A stretch of 64,000 nucleotides of DNA from Ursus arctos. Taxonomy: Eukaryota; Chordata; Mammalia; Carnivora; Ursidae. Positions within the stretch are counted from its first letter, which is position 1; the number at the start of each line of letters is the position of its first letter. Of this stretch, positions 60,937-64,000 are shown one piece after another. Below the pieces are notes generated by a model that saw only the letters and a program-made list of their open reading frames with translations, was not told where the DNA came from and did no database searches. The translations under genes were made by a program, and so were the position numbers. The stretch covers positions 12,983,848 to 13,047,847 of the forward strand of contig NW_026622986.1 in NCBI RefSeq assembly GCF_023065955.2, written 5' to 3'.

Positions 60937-61130
60937 TTCTTTTTAAAGATTTTTATTTATTTGACACAGAGAGACACAGTGAGAGAGGGAACACAAGCAG
61001 GGGGAGTGGGAGAGGGAGAAGAAGGTTTTCCGCTGAGCAGGGAGCCCGATGCGGGGTTCAACCCCAGGACCCTGGGATCATGACCTGAGCCAAAGGCAGA
61101 CGCTAAACGACTGAGCCACCCAGGCGCCCC
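60937..61130 (-). repeat. SINEC, minus strand, left partner of a dimer
   Basis: Inverted tail at the left and head 'gagccacccaggcgcccc' ending at 61130. It shares its outer duplication with the SINE at 61994-62114 rather than having its own. Confidence 0.93.
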
Positions 61131-61139
61131 TTACTTTTT

Positions 61140-61983
<844 letters not shown>

Positions 61984-61993
61984 CGCCCCTTAC

Positions 61994-62114
61994 TTTTTTT
62001 AAGTAGGCTCCATGCTGAGCTCCAACCCAGGGCTGGAAACTCACGACCCTAAAATCAAGACCTGAGCTGAGCTCAAGAGTTGGACGCTTACCGACTGAAC
62101 CACCCAGGCGCCCC
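61994..62114 (-). repeat. Short SINEC-type element, minus strand, right partner of a dimer
   Basis: A T-run at 61994-62000, 'aagtaggctccatgctgagc', and inverted head 'accacccaggcgcccc' ending at 62114. The flanking repeat begins exactly at 62115. Confidence 0.92.
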
Positions 62115-62137
62115 TTAATGCCGTAATTTTTTTAAAT

Positions 62138-62303
62138 CCCTTATTTTTTGATATAGTGTCTTAACAAATAATTAGTGACTAAAAGTTTCTAGTTCTGGGG
62201 TTTGACTATTATTTCTTCTAAAATCAAACCATAACTTCAATGGAGATCACAATCGACACAAATAGACATTAGAAAAACTATACAGCTCCCCCAAAACTCA
62301 AAC
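62138..62303. other. Short intronic gap
   Basis: Nothing recognised. Confidence 0.4.
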
Positions 62304-62437
62304 TTTTTTTTAAGTTTGTCCCCCCCCCCCCCAGTAATCTCTACAGCCAACATGGGGCTCAAAGCCACGACTCAGAGCTCAAGAGCAAGATCAAGAGTCA
62401 CATGCTCTTCAGACTGACTGAGCCAGCCAGGCACCCA
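62304..62437 (-). repeat. Short SINEC-type element, minus strand, with a poly-C run
   Basis: Head-only form containing 'caacatggggctcaaagcca' and 'gactgagccagccaggcacc', with 13-14 Cs at about 62320-62332. Confidence 0.85.
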
Positions 62438-62974
62438 CCCCCTCAAAGTTTTTTAATGCCCCTAAATTAGCACTTAACTATTACTTTAAACTTACTTTTC
62501 ATCCAACATGGAAATTTTATGGAATTATATCCACATAATCTCCTAATGTTTGATTCAACCTCTTCTCCCAACGTTAGTGCTTTCCTTTCTGGCTAATATA
62601 TTTTTGTTAACTCACAGATGTAATTACTAGGACAAATTTCACTCAAGATAGATAAATAGGGTTATTCTAAATGATTGAGATTAGGATGGACTGGAAATGG
62701 TAGGGTTATTCCAACCACAACCACAGATCAGACCTCCATTTGTTCAAATACCTTTCCTCCACTACAAGGAACATTAGCATTCTTCAGCTATCAGAACCAA
62801 CTGGAGGAAGCAGAAGCACACAGAAGGAATGAGAAAAGTGTCCTCATCCTGAGGGACTAGAATATCCAAAAGACACAAGCATGCTAAAACTCAGGATCTA
62901 AACAGATCAGGACTAAATCAAAGCACCACAGGTAAAGTTCTTATTAGTATCAAAGGTACAAAAGGAAAAAGGAG
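62438..62974. other. Intronic stretch, nothing recognised
   Basis: No named repeat or supported coding frame. Confidence 0.4.
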
Positions 62975-62989
62975 AGGACATTAGTTTTA

Positions 62990-63180
62990 TTTTTTTTTTA
63001 AGATTTTATTTATTTTGGGGGGGATGGGGGAGGGTTGGAGAGGAAGGGAGAGAAAATCTCAAGCAGATTTCACACTGAGCACAGAGCCCAGTGCAGGCCT
63101 TCATCTCACTACCCTGAGATCATGACCTGAGTTGAAACCAAGAGTCAGATGCTTAACTGACTAAGCCACCCAGGCGCTCC
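62990..63180 (-). repeat. SINEC, minus strand
   Basis: Perfect 15-bp duplication aggacattagtttta at 62975-62989 and 63181-63195. Confidence 0.96.
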
Positions 63181-63473
63181 AGGACATTAGTTTTAATACA
63201 AACTTTCAAATGACAAACAGCCCTAAAAAACAGTCCATATTCTTGAGAGCATTATTAAGAGAGCATATATTAAGAAATATAATATTCTATTCTTATGAAT
63301 GGACTTTTGTAAGATGTAATATGGAAGGTCAGATCCTCTCTGCTTCATAGCAACATTAATAAACATGTTGTGACATGATACGGATCAATCTAACAATTAA
63401 CTGAGGATCTTCCATAAAATTATCTGAAGACCGGTTTTGAAAAAATAAATAAATAAAATTTAACAATAAAGCT

Positions 63474-63668
63474 CTGGGGCACGTGGCTCAGTCGGTTAAG
63501 CGTCTGCCTTGGGCTCGGGTCGTGATCTCGCGGTCCTGGGCTCAAGCCCCACATGGGGCTCCCTGCTCAAGGGGGTGTCTGCTTCTGCTTCTCCTTCTGC
63601 CTCTGCCCATCCCCCACTCATACTTGCTCTCTCTCTCTCTCAAATAAATAGAATCTTTCTTTTAAAAA
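63474..63668 (+). repeat. SINEC with shortened head
   Basis: It reads 'ggggcacgtggctcagtcgg', missing the usual 'ctgggtgg' spacing. Flanks aaagctctg / aaagccctg are similar. Confidence 0.9.
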
Positions 63669-63669
63669 G

Positions 63670-64000
63670 CCCTGTTTTTACTTTAAATATAATTGTCATA
63701 ACATTAGTTTCACATGTACATCATTCAATATTTGTATATACTGCAAAATGATCACCACAATAAATCTAGTTAACATTCATCACCACACAGTAATAATTGT
63801 TTTCTTTCCCGTGCTGAGAATTTTTAAGATCTATTCTCTTAGCAACTTTCAAATGCACAATTCAGTATTAACTATAGTCACCACACTGTACATTACTAAA
63901 AGCCTGTTTAATTCATTTAGATTTCCAACCTAGATCTCTAATTTCACTAGCCCCTGCTGTACTCAAAATGCAAAGTGCAATTCCAAGAATTTTACCATTT
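63670..64000 (-). mobile_element. L1 3'-UTR, minus strand, running off the window
   Basis: 'agtttcacatgtacatcatt', 'gatcaccacaataaatctag' and 'ttaactatagtcaccacact' are typical inverted L1 3'-UTR wording. The rest of the element lies beyond 64000. Confidence 0.7.

Overview
This is mammalian nuclear DNA from a carnivore of the dog-like suborder, most likely a bear or close relative. The main evidence is about 66 copies of the carnivore tRNA-derived SINE (SINEC/CAN-SINE), recognised by a head reading 'ggggcgcctgggtggctcag', a pyrimidine-rich middle and an 'aaataaataaaatctt' tail. Many belong to a subfamily with 'ggcacagcggttaagcgtctgcc' and 'ctcgctggctgtctctatctctgtc', which I associate from memory with bears. 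Carnivore-type L1 3' ends are also present. The species call is an inference.

Only one protein-coding exon of a cellular gene is convincing: 11744-11911 on the minus strand, 168 bp (56 codons) with clean splice sites. It encodes part of the N-terminal helical region of ABI1 (Abl interactor 1), a subunit of the WAVE actin-regulatory complex. The window is therefore the inside of ABI1: positions 1-11743 belong to the following intron and 11912-64000 to the preceding intron. That preceding intron runs off the window without a recognisable first exon.

Layout. 1-11.6 kb: largely unique intron, a possible retrocopy at the left edge, an old LTR, three hAT-type DNA transposon remnants and a decayed plus-strand L1 (8.9-11.6 kb). 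11.7-12.8 kb: the ABI1 exon and, beside it, an LTR-like block. 13-26.5 kb: SINE-rich DNA with a minus-strand L1 (16.1-19.2 kb) that took a younger L1 3' end. 27.7-29.6 kb: the internal region of an ancient ERVL/MaLR-type endogenous retrovirus, minus strand and broken. 34.2-44 kb: a nest of L1s, an old copy split by a near full-length L1 that itself received two L1 3' ends and six SINEs. 45-56 kb: L2 fragments, a decayed hAT transposase segment and a minus-strand L1 splitting an L2. 56-64 kb: more SINEs and a three-layer structure at 60.9-62.1 kb, in which a GC-rich processed retrocopy of an unidentified transcript sits between two SINEs.

No prokaryotic-style operons, CRISPR arrays, RNA genes or intact novel coding system were seen. 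Almost all open reading frames of 60-180 codons fall in repeats or are unsupported chance frames. The most interesting structure is the record of nested retrotransposition, readable through target-site duplications (TSDs), plus a 26-kb run of 23 consecutive SINEs all on the plus strand, antisense to ABI1.
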